Part shown: positions 35,530-45,071 of the stretch, piece after piece
Numbering within the stretch: position 1 is the stretch's first letter
How the letters are laid out: each line of letters opens with the position of its first letter
DNA from: Deltaproteobacteria bacterium
GTDB lineage: Bacteria > Myxococcota_A > Polyangia > Haliangiales > JADYYK01
Assembly: GCA_020853705.1 (NCBI GenBank)
Contig: JADYYK010000146.1
Coordinates: forward strand, 117,871-181,870
Length of the DNA stretch: 64,000 bases
Direction of reading: 5' to 3'
Notes under the pieces: model-generated
What the model was told of the DNA's origin: nothing
What the model saw: the letters and a program-made list of their open reading frames with translations, nothing else
The model's database searches: none
Made by a program: the position numbers and the translations under genes

Positions 35530-36492
35530 TCAGCCGGCGGCGGCCGCCAGGCGGTCGAGCAGGTCGGTCATCGACACATAGCGGCTGCTGGCCGACTCGC
35601 GCAGCGCGCGGCGCAGCACGGTGGCCACGGGGGCGGGCAGCGCGCTGTCGGGCGGGCTGGCCAGGGCCTGCGCCCGCTTGGCGGCGCGCAGCTCGACCAG
35701 CGAGCCGCCCACGAAGGGCAGGCTGCCCGACAGCACCTCCCAGGCGCTGGCGGCGAAGCCGAACTGGTCGCTGCGCGCGTCGACCGGGGCGCCGTCGTGC
35801 TGCTCGGGTGACATGTACGGGGGCGTGCCGACCTGGGCGTCGGGGTCCAGCGTCACCGGGCTGCCAGGCGCGCAGCCGCATGACACCGCCGGCTCGTCGA
35901 GGTCACCGCCGCGGCGGGCCAGGCCGAAGTCGGTGACCACGACCCGGCCCTGGCCGCTGACCAGGACGTTGTCGGGCTTGAAGTCGCGATGCACCACCTG
36001 GGCGGCGTGGGCCGCGGCCAGCCCGCGTCCCGCCGCCAGCAGGACGTCCAGCCGCTCGCGAAAGCTGCGCGCCGGGGCGCCCGCCCACGCGCGCAGGGTG
36101 GCGCCGTCGACGAACTCCATCGCCAGGTAGACGCAGCCGCGGAACTCGCCGACGTCATGCACCGTGATCAGGTTGGGGTGCGACAGCCGGGCCATGGTCT
36201 GCGCCTCGCGCATCAGCAGCGAGCACATCAGGCCGCACGAGTCGGTCCCCGGGGCCGGTCCCCGCAGCATCTTGATGGCGACCTCGCGGCCCAGCATGCG
36301 ATCGCGCGCGCGGTAGACCACGCCCATGCCGCCGGCCCCGACATAGTCGACGACGTCGTAGCGATCGACCTTGTCGCCGCGCCCCAGCCGCGACTCCGGC
36401 CGCACATGCGCCACCGCCGGGCTCTCCGCCGGCGACGCCGGCAGCAACGTGTCCTCGGTCCCGCTGGTCGCCATGGTGGTCCCCCCCGCCAT
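35530..36492 (-). CDS. Soluble Ser/Thr protein kinase (Hanks type)
   Basis: About 320 residues. Start is uncertain: ATG 36492, GTG 36498 or ATG 36474. A -10-like TATGAT lies at 36503-36508. After a 45-residue N-terminal tail, the kinase domain fills the rest: VGAGGMGVVYRARDRMLG (Gly loop), REVAIKML (catalytic Lys), VVHRDFKPDNVLV (HRD, with Phe-Lys instead of Leu-Lys), VTDFGLARRGG (DFG), GTPPYMSPEQHDG (activation-loop end), ARSDQFGFAASAWEVLSG. All catalytic residues are present, so it should be active. There is no TM segment or sensor domain, unlike most bacterial STKs. Myxobacteria carry many such kinases; its target is unknown. Confidence 0.88.
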   Translation of the reverse strand: MAGGTTMATSGTEDTLLPASPAESPAVAHVRPESRLGRGDKVDRYDVVDYVGAGGMGVVYRARDRMLGREVAIKMLRGPAPGTDSCGLMCSLLMREAQTMARLSHPNLITVHDVGEFRGCVYLAMEFVDGATLRAWAGAPARSFRERLDVLLAAGRGLAAAHAAQVVHRDFKPDNVLVSGQGRVVVTDFGLARRGGDLDEPAVSCGCAPGSPVTLDPDAQVGTPPYMSPEQHDGAPVDARSDQFGFAASAWEVLSGSLPFVGGSLVELRAAKRAQALASPPDSALPAPVATVLRRALRESASSRYVSMTDLLDRLAAAAG

Positions 36493-36571
36493 TTCCACGC
36501 CGATCATAGCGCAGGGCGGTCGAGGCGTCTGCGGGCTGCATTGACTCAGCACCGACCAACCGGCACCGACT

Positions 36572-37333
36572 TCACAGCAGCTCCAGCGGGAGGTCGAAAC
36601 TGGCCTTGCTTTGATAGGGACCGCTCGCGCCCGAGGGACCCGCCGGACACAGACAGCTGCCAGCGACCCGGAGCTGGCCCGTCGCATCCCTGGAGACGGT
36701 GACTTCGCCGTAGGCGTTGTAGTGGCCGGCGATGCCGCAGACCACCAGCTTGTTGCCGGCGCTGACGTGCATCTCCGAGCACCGCGTCGATCCGCCCACG
36801 GGCGGCGCCGACGCAAAGACCAGATCCACGTAGTCTCCGCACGACGCGCTGATCCTGATCGATCCGCCATTGCTCGAGGCGCTCAGATTGCCCCTCCAGC
36901 CGAGCGCGCACAGCGCGGTCCCGTTGCCGTCCTCGACCATGAGTTCACGCCGCTCCGCTGGCGCGGGAGGTGACGAGGGAGCCGGCGGTAGCTCCTCGCG
37001 CAGAGTGGAACACACCGCCGGCTGCTCCTGGGGGAAGCACTGCTGGATGCGCACCAACTCGGCGCAGCGCCGCAGCAGGTCGCTGTGGATCGGCGCCGAC
37101 TTGCTGCAGTCGGTGTCCACGCAACACGCCTGGGTCAGCACGCCCACGCATTGGTCCGGCACCGGCCCATCGTCGCTGCACTGGGCGACACCTTCGCAGG
37201 CGGCCAGCGCAAGCTCGTGGCAGACCTCGCTGACCTTGCGCGACTCCGTGTCCGAGCAACCCGCCCCGAGCGCAGCCAGCGCTACCGCCAGCCCCATCGA
37301 CACCGTCCGCACCGATCCACTGCTCACATGCAT
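36572..37333 (-). CDS. Cys-rich lipoprotein of unknown function
   Basis: A 253-residue protein with GGGAGG 6 bases before the ATG. The signal peptide ends in GAGC. The first part is Cys-rich (VCHELALAACEGVAQC, QCVGVLTQACCVDTDC, RCAEL, QQCFP), a pattern of small helical disulfide-stapled domains common in myxobacterial lipoproteins. The second part is a beta-rich domain with paired Cys (ALCALGWRGN, ISASCGDYVDL, VAGSCLCPAG). Function unknown. It is transcribed away from the BMC operon end; the 194-bp gap upstream contains inverted repeats. Confidence 0.7.
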   Translation of the reverse strand: MHVSSGSVRTVSMGLAVALAALGAGCSDTESRKVSEVCHELALAACEGVAQCSDDGPVPDQCVGVLTQACCVDTDCSKSAPIHSDLLRRCAELVRIQQCFPQEQPAVCSTLREELPPAPSSPPAPAERRELMVEDGNGTALCALGWRGNLSASSNGGSIRISASCGDYVDLVFASAPPVGGSTRCSEMHVSAGNKLVVCGIAGHYNAYGEVTVSRDATGQLRVAGSCLCPAGPSGASGPYQSKASFDLPLELL

Positions 37334-37440
37334 TCGTCACCTCCCTCTCTTGCGCGTTGCATCGCAAGCCGCGCGCCAGAAATGGCGAGGTCGAAGCCGC
37401 CCGAGATCCTTGAAGGCCAGCCCGCGGGGGAGTGGCTGAT

Positions 37441-37488
37441 CCGGACGCTGTCCGGCCCGGTGTCTGAATTCACGACGATCCGGACAGC
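37441..37488. repeat. Inverted repeats between BMC operon end and lipoprotein gene
   Basis: CCGGAC (37441-37446) and GTCCGG (37450-37455) form a tight dyad. GCTGTCCGG (37447-37455) also pairs with CCGGACAGC (37480-37488). No T-tract follows, so it could be a factor-dependent terminator of the BMC operon or an operator for the lipoprotein gene; the sequence does not decide. Confidence 0.4.
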
Positions 37489-37527
37489 GGCCCCGCACCC
37501 CGTTGCTGCGGCGCCGCGGCCTGGCCT

Positions 37528-38118
37528 CTAGAACAGCAGCTTCTCGCGCAGGTCGTCGTGCGGGGCGGCGATGACCTCGCGGCCGAACAGCAGGCCGGGG
37601 TCGATGGCAGAGGCGGCGGCGGACACCGCGGCCTCGAGGTCGGTCAGCTCGCCGCTCAGGGTGAAGAAGGCCTTGCCGCCCAGGCCCTGGCCCAGGCGCA
37701 TCTCGATCAGCGCCACCTCGGCGGCCTTGCAGGCGGCGTCGGCGGCCTGCAGCGTGGCGGCCACGGTGAAGGTCTCGAGGATGGCGACCGCGGACAGCGG
37801 GCCCGGCAGCACCAGGCCGCCGATGGCGGGGGCCAGCGCGGCGTGGGCGTAGGGCAGGAGCAGCCGGTCGACCAGGGCGGCGCCGGCCGCGGCCACACCG
37901 GCGGCCATGGCCTCCTCGACGGGCGCGACCTCGCCCGCCAGCAGCGTCAGGTGCTTGCCCGGCGACACCGTGCGCGACATCAGGAGCTCGACCGGCGCGC
38001 GCTTGACCATGGCGTCGACGCAGAACACGCCACGCGCGATCGAGTTCACCTCCAGCAGCGCCAGCGCGGGCGCGCGCTCGCTGGCGGCGGCGACGGTGCG
38101 CTCGGCGCGACGGGCCAT
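37528..38118 (-). CDS. BMC-T (tandem-domain) microcompartment shell protein
   Basis: A 196-residue protein with two BMC domains. Domain 1: LALLEVNSIARGVFCVDAMV, KRAPVELLMSRTVSPGKHLT. Domain 2: VAILETFTVAATLQAADAAC, KAAEVALIEMRLGQGLGGKA, FFTLSGELTDLEAAVSAA, with C-terminal DDLREKLLF. These segments closely match, from memory, the BMC-T shell protein of the Haliangium ochraceum shell. BMC-T proteins form pseudohexameric trimers (often stacked) in shell facets, with larger pores than BMC-H. It is the last gene of the operon, 33 bases after the cyclase-like gene; the distant position relative to the other shell genes is part of the locus design. Confidence 0.9.
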   Translation of the reverse strand: MARRAERTVAAASERAPALALLEVNSIARGVFCVDAMVKRAPVELLMSRTVSPGKHLTLLAGEVAPVEEAMAAGVAAAGAALVDRLLLPYAHAALAPAIGGLVLPGPLSAVAILETFTVAATLQAADAACKAAEVALIEMRLGQGLGGKAFFTLSGELTDLEAAVSAAASAIDPGLLFGREVIAAPHDDLREKLLF

Positions 38119-38150
38119 CTAGCCGTTGGCCTGCTGCAGCCCGCGGGGCA

Positions 38151-38723
38151 CTAGATCTGCTCCAGGTGGAAGATCCGCACCGGGCGGCCGCCGACCTGGA
38201 TGCCCTCCAGCTCCTTCGCGGCCGGGCGCAGCCGGCAGGCGTCGAGCAGCTCGCCCGAGAACAGATGGAACTGGTCGCGCTCGGCGGCGATGCCGGCCAG
38301 CCTGAACGCCGTGATCACCGGCTCGCCGAGGACGTCCCAGAACTTCACCGTCGGGGTGCCCAGGTATCCCGCCAGCACCGACCCGGTGGTCGCGACGACC
38401 TTGAAGTCCATCGCCGGCGCGCCCGCGGCCAGGCAGCCGTCGAGCCAGCTCTGGCGCTCGCGCGCGGCCTCGGTGATGGCCAGCAGCGCCTGCCCGGCGT
38501 GATCGACGTCGCCCGTGCCCAGCACCACCGACAGCACGGCGTCACCCACGAACTTCACGATGCGCCCGCCGTGGCGCTGCACATAGCGCTCGACGTGCTC
38601 GTAGAAGCGCTCCAGCGCCGAGGCCAGCTCGAGCGCGCCCATGTCGGCCGCCAGGCGCGAGAACCGGCTCACATCCCACAGGATGATGGTGGCGTCGATC
38701 TCCTGCAGGAAGGTGTTCGACAT
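38151..38723 (-). CDS. Class III nucleotide cyclase-like domain protein in BMC operon
   Basis: A 190-residue protein that is a lone cyclase homology domain. Visible elements: first metal Asp in ATIILWDVSRFSRLAADMG, dimer-interface GGRIVKFVGDAVLSVVLG with the purine-contacting Lys and second metal Asp, and VKFWDVLGEPVITAFRLAG. In the last motif the adenine-selecting Asp (FWDV) and the Arg (FRL) are kept, but the transition-state Asn of GxxVNxAxR is replaced by Ile. Activity may therefore be weak, altered or lost. No TM, sensor or effector domain. It starts 6 bases after the aldehyde dehydrogenase stop and precedes a shell gene, so it belongs to the microcompartment operon; a signalling or structural role there is unknown. 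Confidence 0.8.
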   Translation of the reverse strand: MSNTFLQEIDATIILWDVSRFSRLAADMGALELASALERFYEHVERYVQRHGGRIVKFVGDAVLSVVLGTGDVDHAGQALLAITEAARERQSWLDGCLAAGAPAMDFKVVATTGSVLAGYLGTPTVKFWDVLGEPVITAFRLAGIAAERDQFHLFSGELLDACRLRPAAKELEGIQVGGRPVRIFHLEQI

Positions 38724-38729
38724 CGGCGG

Positions 38730-40196
<1,467 letters not shown>

Positions 40197-40199
40197 CGA

Positions 40200-40489
40200 C
40201 TACTCCTTGGTGTAGCGGCTCTGGCCTTCGACCTCGATCAGATCGACGATGGCCATGATGGTGTGATCGATGGGCCGATCCTTGGTCACCGTGGTCTGGC
40301 GCGCCGACGACCCGGCCGCGTACAGCACGACCTCGCCGATGCCCGCCCCGACCGCGTCGGCCGCCACCACCGCCGACCCGCTCGGCTTGCCGTCGAAGTC
40401 GCACGCGCGCACGAGCAGCAGGCGCAACCCCTCCAGGGTCGCCTCCTTCTGCGACGCCACCACGGTGCCGACGACCTTGCCGAGGGTCA

Positions 40490-40490
<1 letters not shown>
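40200..40490 (-). CDS. BMC-P pentameric shell vertex protein (EutN/CcmL family)
   Basis: A 96-residue single EutN/CcmL domain: MTLGKVVGTVVASQKEATLE, LRLLLVRACDFDGKPSGSAV, VAADAVGAGIGEVVLYAAGS, SSARQTTVTKDRPIDHTIMA. The DAVGAGxGExV signature is diagnostic. Pentamers cap the vertices of the icosahedral shell. The ATG overlaps the stop of the BMC-H gene by one base (TAATG), so translation is coupled. From memory it is very similar to the Haliangium ochraceum vertex protein. Confidence 0.95.
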
Positions 40491-40789
<299 letters not shown>

Positions 40790-40825
40790 CGATCTCTCCC
40801 TTTCGACTGCTGCCAAATACCTGGC

Positions 40826-41467
40826 TTACTTGTCCTTGAACTTCTCGCCCGAGAGGCCACCGAGCGACTCCAGCGCCTTGATGGCCGCCTTGGCCGCCTC
40901 GTCGATCTCGGCCTCGGGGCCCGACATGTAGAGACGTCCGAAGGCGCCGTAGGGCACCACCTGGACCAGGCTGACCCGGGCGGCCTTCTCGGCCTCGTTG
41001 GCCGCGAAGGCGACGTAGCCGGCCGGGTCGGTCTCCAGGATGAACAGCGACTCGCCAGGCAGGATCATCATGCCCTGCGAGTTGCGATTGATGATCTGGG
41101 TCTGGTAGGCCTCGACGCCGCGGATGATCTGGTTGGTCGCCAGCTTGGGCTTGATGCGCTGGTCTTCCTTGGTCTCGAGGTGCGACAGGATGGCCTCGCC
41201 GGCCGAGCGGACCTCGCCCTGCGAGTCGTGGTGCACCTCGAGCAGGCCATAGGCGCGCTCGACGATCTGGATGGCCGGCTGCACGCGCGTCGCCTTGAGG
41301 GCGATGTCGGTGACCCGGTTGATCGCGATCCCCGGGGCGATCTCGACGAACAGCGAGGCCTGGTGTGGCACCGGCAGAAAGCCGCGCGCGGTCTTGCCCA
41401 TGAAGGTGGCAAGCTGCGGCTGCAAGTCGTCGATGAAGGTGTACGTCCTGAGCGTGATCCCGGCCAA
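40826..41467 (-). CDS. BMC-T (tandem-domain) shell protein, TTG start
   Basis: A 213-residue protein. No ATG or GTG fits; a TTG at 41467 with GGAGGAGG 5 bases upstream begins the conserved sequence AGITLRTYTFIDDLQPQLAT, so TTG is taken as start. Two BMC-like domains: FMGKTARGFLPVPHQASLFV, GIAINRVTDIALKATRVQPA and YQTQIINRNSQGMMILPGES, AGYVAFAANEAEKAARVSLV. It corresponds to the second type of BMC-T in the Haliangium ochraceum shell (from memory), whose stacked trimers have gated pores. First gene of the operon. Confidence 0.9.
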   Translation of the reverse strand: MAGITLRTYTFIDDLQPQLATFMGKTARGFLPVPHQASLFVEIAPGIAINRVTDIALKATRVQPAIQIVERAYGLLEVHHDSQGEVRSAGEAILSHLETKEDQRIKPKLATNQIIRGVEAYQTQIINRNSQGMMILPGESLFILETDPAGYVAFAANEAEKAARVSLVQVVPYGAFGRLYMSGPEAEIDEAAKAAIKALESLGGLSGEKFKDK

Positions 41468-41574
41468 GGCTCCTCCTCCCGTCGAACTGCGCGATCGAGC
41501 CGGGGCACCGTAACACGATGGCCAGGGCGAGGGAACCCTTGACGCCGGGGCGCCGGGCTTGCATCTCATTGGCC
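41468..41574. promoter_or_regulatory. Divergent promoter region of BMC operon and TolC-family gene
   Basis: For the BMC operon (minus strand) TACGGT at 41507-41512 is a plausible -10 element, with TTCCCT 17 bases upstream. For the TolC-family gene (plus strand) TTGACG at 41539-41544 lies 36 bases before the ATG at 41575, the same geometry as the leaderless promoters elsewhere in the window; its -10 (CATCTC or TCTCAT) is weak. Confidence 0.4.
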
Positions 41575-43227
41575 ATGCTGAGGTGGAACAAGACGAGCGC
41601 CGCCGGGCTGGCGCTGATGTGGCTGGGGACCTTGTGCATGGCCACGCGCGCGGCGGCCGATGACGTGCCGGTGGCCCGGCCAGCGCCGACACCCGCGCCG
41701 ACGCCGGCGCCGGTGGCCAACCCGGGCAGCGGCCCGGCCGAGGCCGCGCCGGTGGCGAGCACCACGCCGACCACCGAGATCGCCGCCAAGCTGGGCGTGA
41801 AGGCGCGCGCGCTGACCCTGGTCGAGGCGCTGCGCACCGCCCTCGAGACCAACGCGACGCTGGCCCAGAGCGTGGTCGAGGTCGACATCGCGCACGCGCA
41901 GGCCATGGCGACCGGCGGCGCCGACGACATGATCCTGACCGCCAACGCGCGCTACACCCGGCGCCGCTCCGACCCGGTGGCGGGGTCGCCGTTCCAGAAC
42001 ACCGGCAACGATCAGGTCGACACCGACGTCGGCCTGGTCAAGCCCCTGCGCTCGGGCGGCTCGCTGGGCATCAAGTTCGACCTGCCCTTCTCGCGCCAGC
42101 AGTTCTTCATCGACACCGGCGCGCTGTCGGGCACCAGCGAGTCGACCTCCGACTCCTGGGAGCCGGCGCTGACGCTGTCGTTCGCGCATCCGCTGCTGCG
42201 CGGCCGTGGCAGCGCGGTGGCGCGCGCGGCCGAGCGCCGGGCCCGCGTCGCGCTGAGCAGCGCCGAGGTGCGTCGCGACGCGCAGGCGATGATCGAGCTG
42301 CAGAAGGTCATCGACGGCTACTGGGAGCTGGCCTTCGCCTATCGCGACCTGGAGATCCGCCAGGGCGCGCTGGAGCTGGCGCGCAAGCAGCTCGAGGTGG
42401 TGCAGGCCCAGGTCGACGTCGGCCGGCTGCCGCGGGTCGACGCGCTGGCCGTCGAGCAGGCCATCGCCGAGCGCGAGGAGGCCGTGGTCCTGGGCGAGAT
42501 CGCGCTGGCCGACCTGTCGCTGACCGGGCGCGAGGCGCTGGGGCTGGAGATCTCGCCGACCGAGATCTACCTGGCCGCGGTCGACCTGCCGGCCGCCAGC
42601 GGCGACCCCATCGACGTCGAGGACACCCTCAGGCGCGCGCTGGTGGGCAACCCGGCGCTGGCCATCCTGCGCAGCTCGGAGAAGCTGGACGACATCGATC
42701 TCGAGGTCGCGCAGGACGCCCTCAGGCCCACGCTGGACTTCAACGTCGCGGCCGGCCCGCTGGGGCGCGGCGACTCCATGGGCGACGCCTTCGATCGCCT
42801 GGTCAAGTTCAAGACCTTCACCATCACCGCGGGGGCCTCGTTCACCATGCTGCTGGGCGCCACCGCCGCCGAGGGCAGCGTGGCCGCGACGCGGGCCAGC
42901 GCGCGCCTGCGCAAGCTCCAGATCGCGGACGCCGAGCGGTTGCTGGTGTCGCAGGTGGTGCGGCTGGCCAACTCGCTGCGGGCGTCGCGGCAGCGCCTCG
43001 ACGTGACCGCGCGCGGCGTGGCGCTGGGGGTCGAGAACCTGAACGCCGAGAAGGCGCGCTATGACGTCGGGCGCTCGACCCTGTTCGACGTGCTGGCGCG
43101 GCAGGACGCGCTGCGCGGCGCGCAGATCCGCGAGGTGCGCGCGCGCATCGACTACCTCAAGGGGCGCTCGATGGTCGACTATGTGACCGGCGACCTGATG
43201 ACCCGCTACGGACTGGCGGCCCGGTAG
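41575..43227 (+). CDS. TolC-family outer-membrane efflux protein
   Basis: A 550-residue protein. ATG 41575 begins a signal peptide (MLRWNKTSAAGLALMWLG) ending near TRAAADD; a Pro/Ala-rich linker follows. The two repeated halves of TolC-like proteins are visible: LTLVEALRTALETNATLAQS (first helix pair), GYWELAFAYRDLEIRQGALE and QAQVDVGRLPRVDALAVEQA (coiled coil with the usual V-x-V/G-R pattern), then ALRPTLDFNVAAG and LNAEKARYDVGRSTLFDVLA in the second half. It should form the outer-membrane exit duct of a tripartite exporter. No inner-membrane pump or adaptor gene is adjacent, so the partner must be elsewhere. Confidence 0.9.
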   Translation: MLRWNKTSAAGLALMWLGTLCMATRAAADDVPVARPAPTPAPTPAPVANPGSGPAEAAPVASTTPTTEIAAKLGVKARALTLVEALRTALETNATLAQSVVEVDIAHAQAMATGGADDMILTANARYTRRRSDPVAGSPFQNTGNDQVDTDVGLVKPLRSGGSLGIKFDLPFSRQQFFIDTGALSGTSESTSDSWEPALTLSFAHPLLRGRGSAVARAAERRARVALSSAEVRRDAQAMIELQKVIDGYWELAFAYRDLEIRQGALELARKQLEVVQAQVDVGRLPRVDALAVEQAIAEREEAVVLGEIALADLSLTGREALGLEISPTEIYLAAVDLPAASGDPIDVEDTLRRALVGNPALAILRSSEKLDDIDLEVAQDALRPTLDFNVAAGPLGRGDSMGDAFDRLVKFKTFTITAGASFTMLLGATAAEGSVAATRASARLRKLQIADAERLLVSQVVRLANSLRASRQRLDVTARGVALGVENLNAEKARYDVGRSTLFDVLARQDALRGAQIREVRARIDYLKGRSMVDYVTGDLMTRYGLAAR

Positions 43228-43237
43228 GTCGTCGGCC

Positions 43238-44257
43238 ATGCGGGGGGGCGCGCGACCGGGGCCGTGGCTGCTGGGGCTGGCGCTGGCGCTGCTGGGGCCG
43301 GCCGGCTGTGGTGGTGACGAGGGCGGGCCAGTGGTCGACGCCGCGGCCACCGTGGTCGACGCCGCCGCGGGCGGTGATGGCGGCGCCAGCGCGGGGGACG
43401 GCGGCGGGGGCGACGGAGCGCTCGGCGCGGATGCCGCGCTGGTGGGGTGCGGATGCGCCACCTTCACGGCGCCGGCCTCGGTGGGGCGCGTCATGGGCGC
43501 GGGCGCCGAGCTGTCGGGCATCGCGGCCAGCCGCAAGCATCGCGGCCTCCTGTACGTGCACAACGACGACCCCATCAGCGGCGACACCAACCTGTACGTC
43601 ATCGACGAGCGCGCGGCCGTGGTCGGGACCATCACGCTGACCGGGGCGCAGGCCAACAACCTGGAGGACCTCGCGGTCGGGCCCTGCGGTGGCGGCGCGC
43701 CCGGCAGCTGTGTCTTCGTCGGCAACATCGGCGACAACGCCGGCAACGCCAGCGAGCACCAGATCCACCGCTTCACCGAGCCCGACGTCGTCATCGGGCC
43801 CACCACCCTGACGCCGATCACCCTGCGCTACGACTACCCGGGCGGCGCCCACCCCGACGCCGAGTCGCTGGTGGTCGACCCCGCCGGGGAGATCTATGTG
43901 CTGACCAAGGTCGCCGGGCGCAGCGAGGTCTTCCACGTCCCCGCCAGCGCTCCCCTGCCCCCCCTGACGCGCGTGACCGCGCTGCGCGTCGGCGAGCTGG
44001 CGCTGCCGGCCGGGCAGGTCGCGACCGGGGCCGACCTGGCGCCGTGCGGCGCGCGCCTGCTGCTGCGCACCTACGGCGGCCTGCACGAGTGGCGCGCCGC
44101 CACGCCGGGCTGGCCGGCGCTGCTGGCGGCCCCGCGCGGCACCCTGCCCGTCGCCACCGAGGCCCAAGGCGAGGCCGTGGGCTGGACCGGCAGCGGCGGC
44201 TACGCCACCATCAGCGAGGGCGCATCACCTCACCTGAACTTGTCAGCCTGTCAATAG
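43238..44257 (+). CDS. Lipoprotein with beta-propeller-like domain
   Basis: A 339-residue protein. The signal peptide ends in PAGC, followed by a long Ala/Asp/Gly linker (residues 25-70) and a CGCATF motif. The mature domain shows repeated short blades: ELSGIAASRKHRGLLYVHND, DTNLYVIDERAAVVGTITLT, NNLEDLAVGPCGGG and HPDAESLVVDPAGEIYVLTK, resembling SMP-30/esterase-like propellers. Cys pairs may be disulfide-bonded. No catalytic residues can be assigned. It starts 10 bases after the TolC-family stop and is probably co-transcribed. Confidence 0.75.
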   Translation: MRGGARPGPWLLGLALALLGPAGCGGDEGGPVVDAAATVVDAAAGGDGGASAGDGGGGDGALGADAALVGCGCATFTAPASVGRVMGAGAELSGIAASRKHRGLLYVHNDDPISGDTNLYVIDERAAVVGTITLTGAQANNLEDLAVGPCGGGAPGSCVFVGNIGDNAGNASEHQIHRFTEPDVVIGPTTLTPITLRYDYPGGAHPDAESLVVDPAGEIYVLTKVAGRSEVFHVPASAPLPPLTRVTALRVGELALPAGQVATGADLAPCGARLLLRTYGGLHEWRAATPGWPALLAAPRGTLPVATEAQGEAVGWTGSGGYATISEGASPHLNLSACQ

Positions 44258-44276
44258 CGAGGCCCAGGAGGCAGCC

Positions 44277-44543
44277 ATGGAAGGCAAGCGCGATGTCATC
44301 GAGGGGGTCGCAGAGGACGCCAAGCAGGGCGCCGTGGTGGTGCGCGACGCCGGCGCGGTCTTCGTGGCCGGCCTGGACGGCTGGCCGCGCGAGCTGCGCG
44401 GTCGGCGGGTGCGTGTGACCGGCCACCTGCGCACCATCGCCGGCGCCGATGAGCCGCTCGAGATCGACGGCCTGCACCGCGCCGGGTCGCTCGGCGATCG
44501 CCGCGTCATCGAGGACGCCACCTGGGAGGCGCTGGAGCGCTGA
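44277..44543 (+). CDS. Small conserved OB-fold-like protein of unknown function
   Basis: An 88-residue cytoplasmic protein with AGGAGG 7 bases before the ATG. The central stretch GAVVVRDAGAVFVAGLDGWP and RELRGRRVRVTGHLRTIAG has the strand pattern of small single-domain OB-like proteins (inference). No signal peptide, Cys or catalytic motif. It sits between two lipoprotein genes on the same strand. Function unknown. Confidence 0.65.
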   Translation: MEGKRDVIEGVAEDAKQGAVVVRDAGAVFVAGLDGWPRELRGRRVRVTGHLRTIAGADEPLEIDGLHRAGSLGDRRVIEDATWEALER

Positions 44544-44564
44544 GCCTGCGCTATGCTGGCAGCC

Positions 44565-45044
44565 ATGAGGTTCGCAACGCTGCTGGGTCTGACGCTGCTG
44601 TGCGGCTGCTGCAAGCCCCCGCCGGCGGCGACCACGCCGGCCCCGGCCGCGCCGGCCGAGAAGCAGAAGCAGCAGGACGCCGACGCCTATACCATCAAGC
44701 TGCACCTCGACGACCCGGAGCCGACCCAGTTGACCGCGATCCCCAATGAGCTGCTCGGCAAGTGGCACGGCGGCGGCCAGGGCCCCGACGGCCCCAACGG
44801 CGAGCCCGGTCTGGGCTGGTCGGCCGACTACGAGCTGCGCGCCGACGGCACCTACACCATGACCGGCTATCCGCAGATCACGGTCAACGGCAAGCTCGAG
44901 GTGCCCGAGCGCATCGGCAACCGCTTCCACGTCCGGCTGACCCAGCGCATGGCCGACGGCAGCCTGTGGGGCGACTATGACGAGTGGGTGGTGCTCGACG
45001 CCGCCGGGGTGCTGCACCTCGAGGGCAAGGAGCTGCGCCGGTAG
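44565..45044 (+). CDS. Small lipoprotein of unknown function
   Basis: A 159-residue protein from ATG 44565. The signal peptide MRFATLLGLTLLCGC is short and ends in a lipobox, followed by a Pro/Ala linker. The mature part contains LLGKWHGGGQGPDGPN and YELRADGTYTMTGYPQITVN, a lipocalin-like/META-type small beta-barrel pattern (G-x-W start, DGTYT strand). TATGCT at 44552-44557 ends 7 bases before the ATG, so the mRNA could be leaderless. Function unknown. Confidence 0.7.
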   Translation: MRFATLLGLTLLCGCCKPPPAATTPAPAAPAEKQKQQDADAYTIKLHLDDPEPTQLTAIPNELLGKWHGGGQGPDGPNGEPGLGWSADYELRADGTYTMTGYPQITVNGKLEVPERIGNRFHVRLTQRMADGSLWGDYDEWVVLDAAGVLHLEGKELRR

Positions 45045-45071
45045 CTCCCGCGGGACGCGCTCCGCGGCGCG

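Noticed and set aside
35530..37333. Kinase gene as part of the BMC operon
   Set aside because: It is separated from the last BMC gene by a lipoprotein gene, a 194-bp gap with inverted repeats and its own -10-like element.
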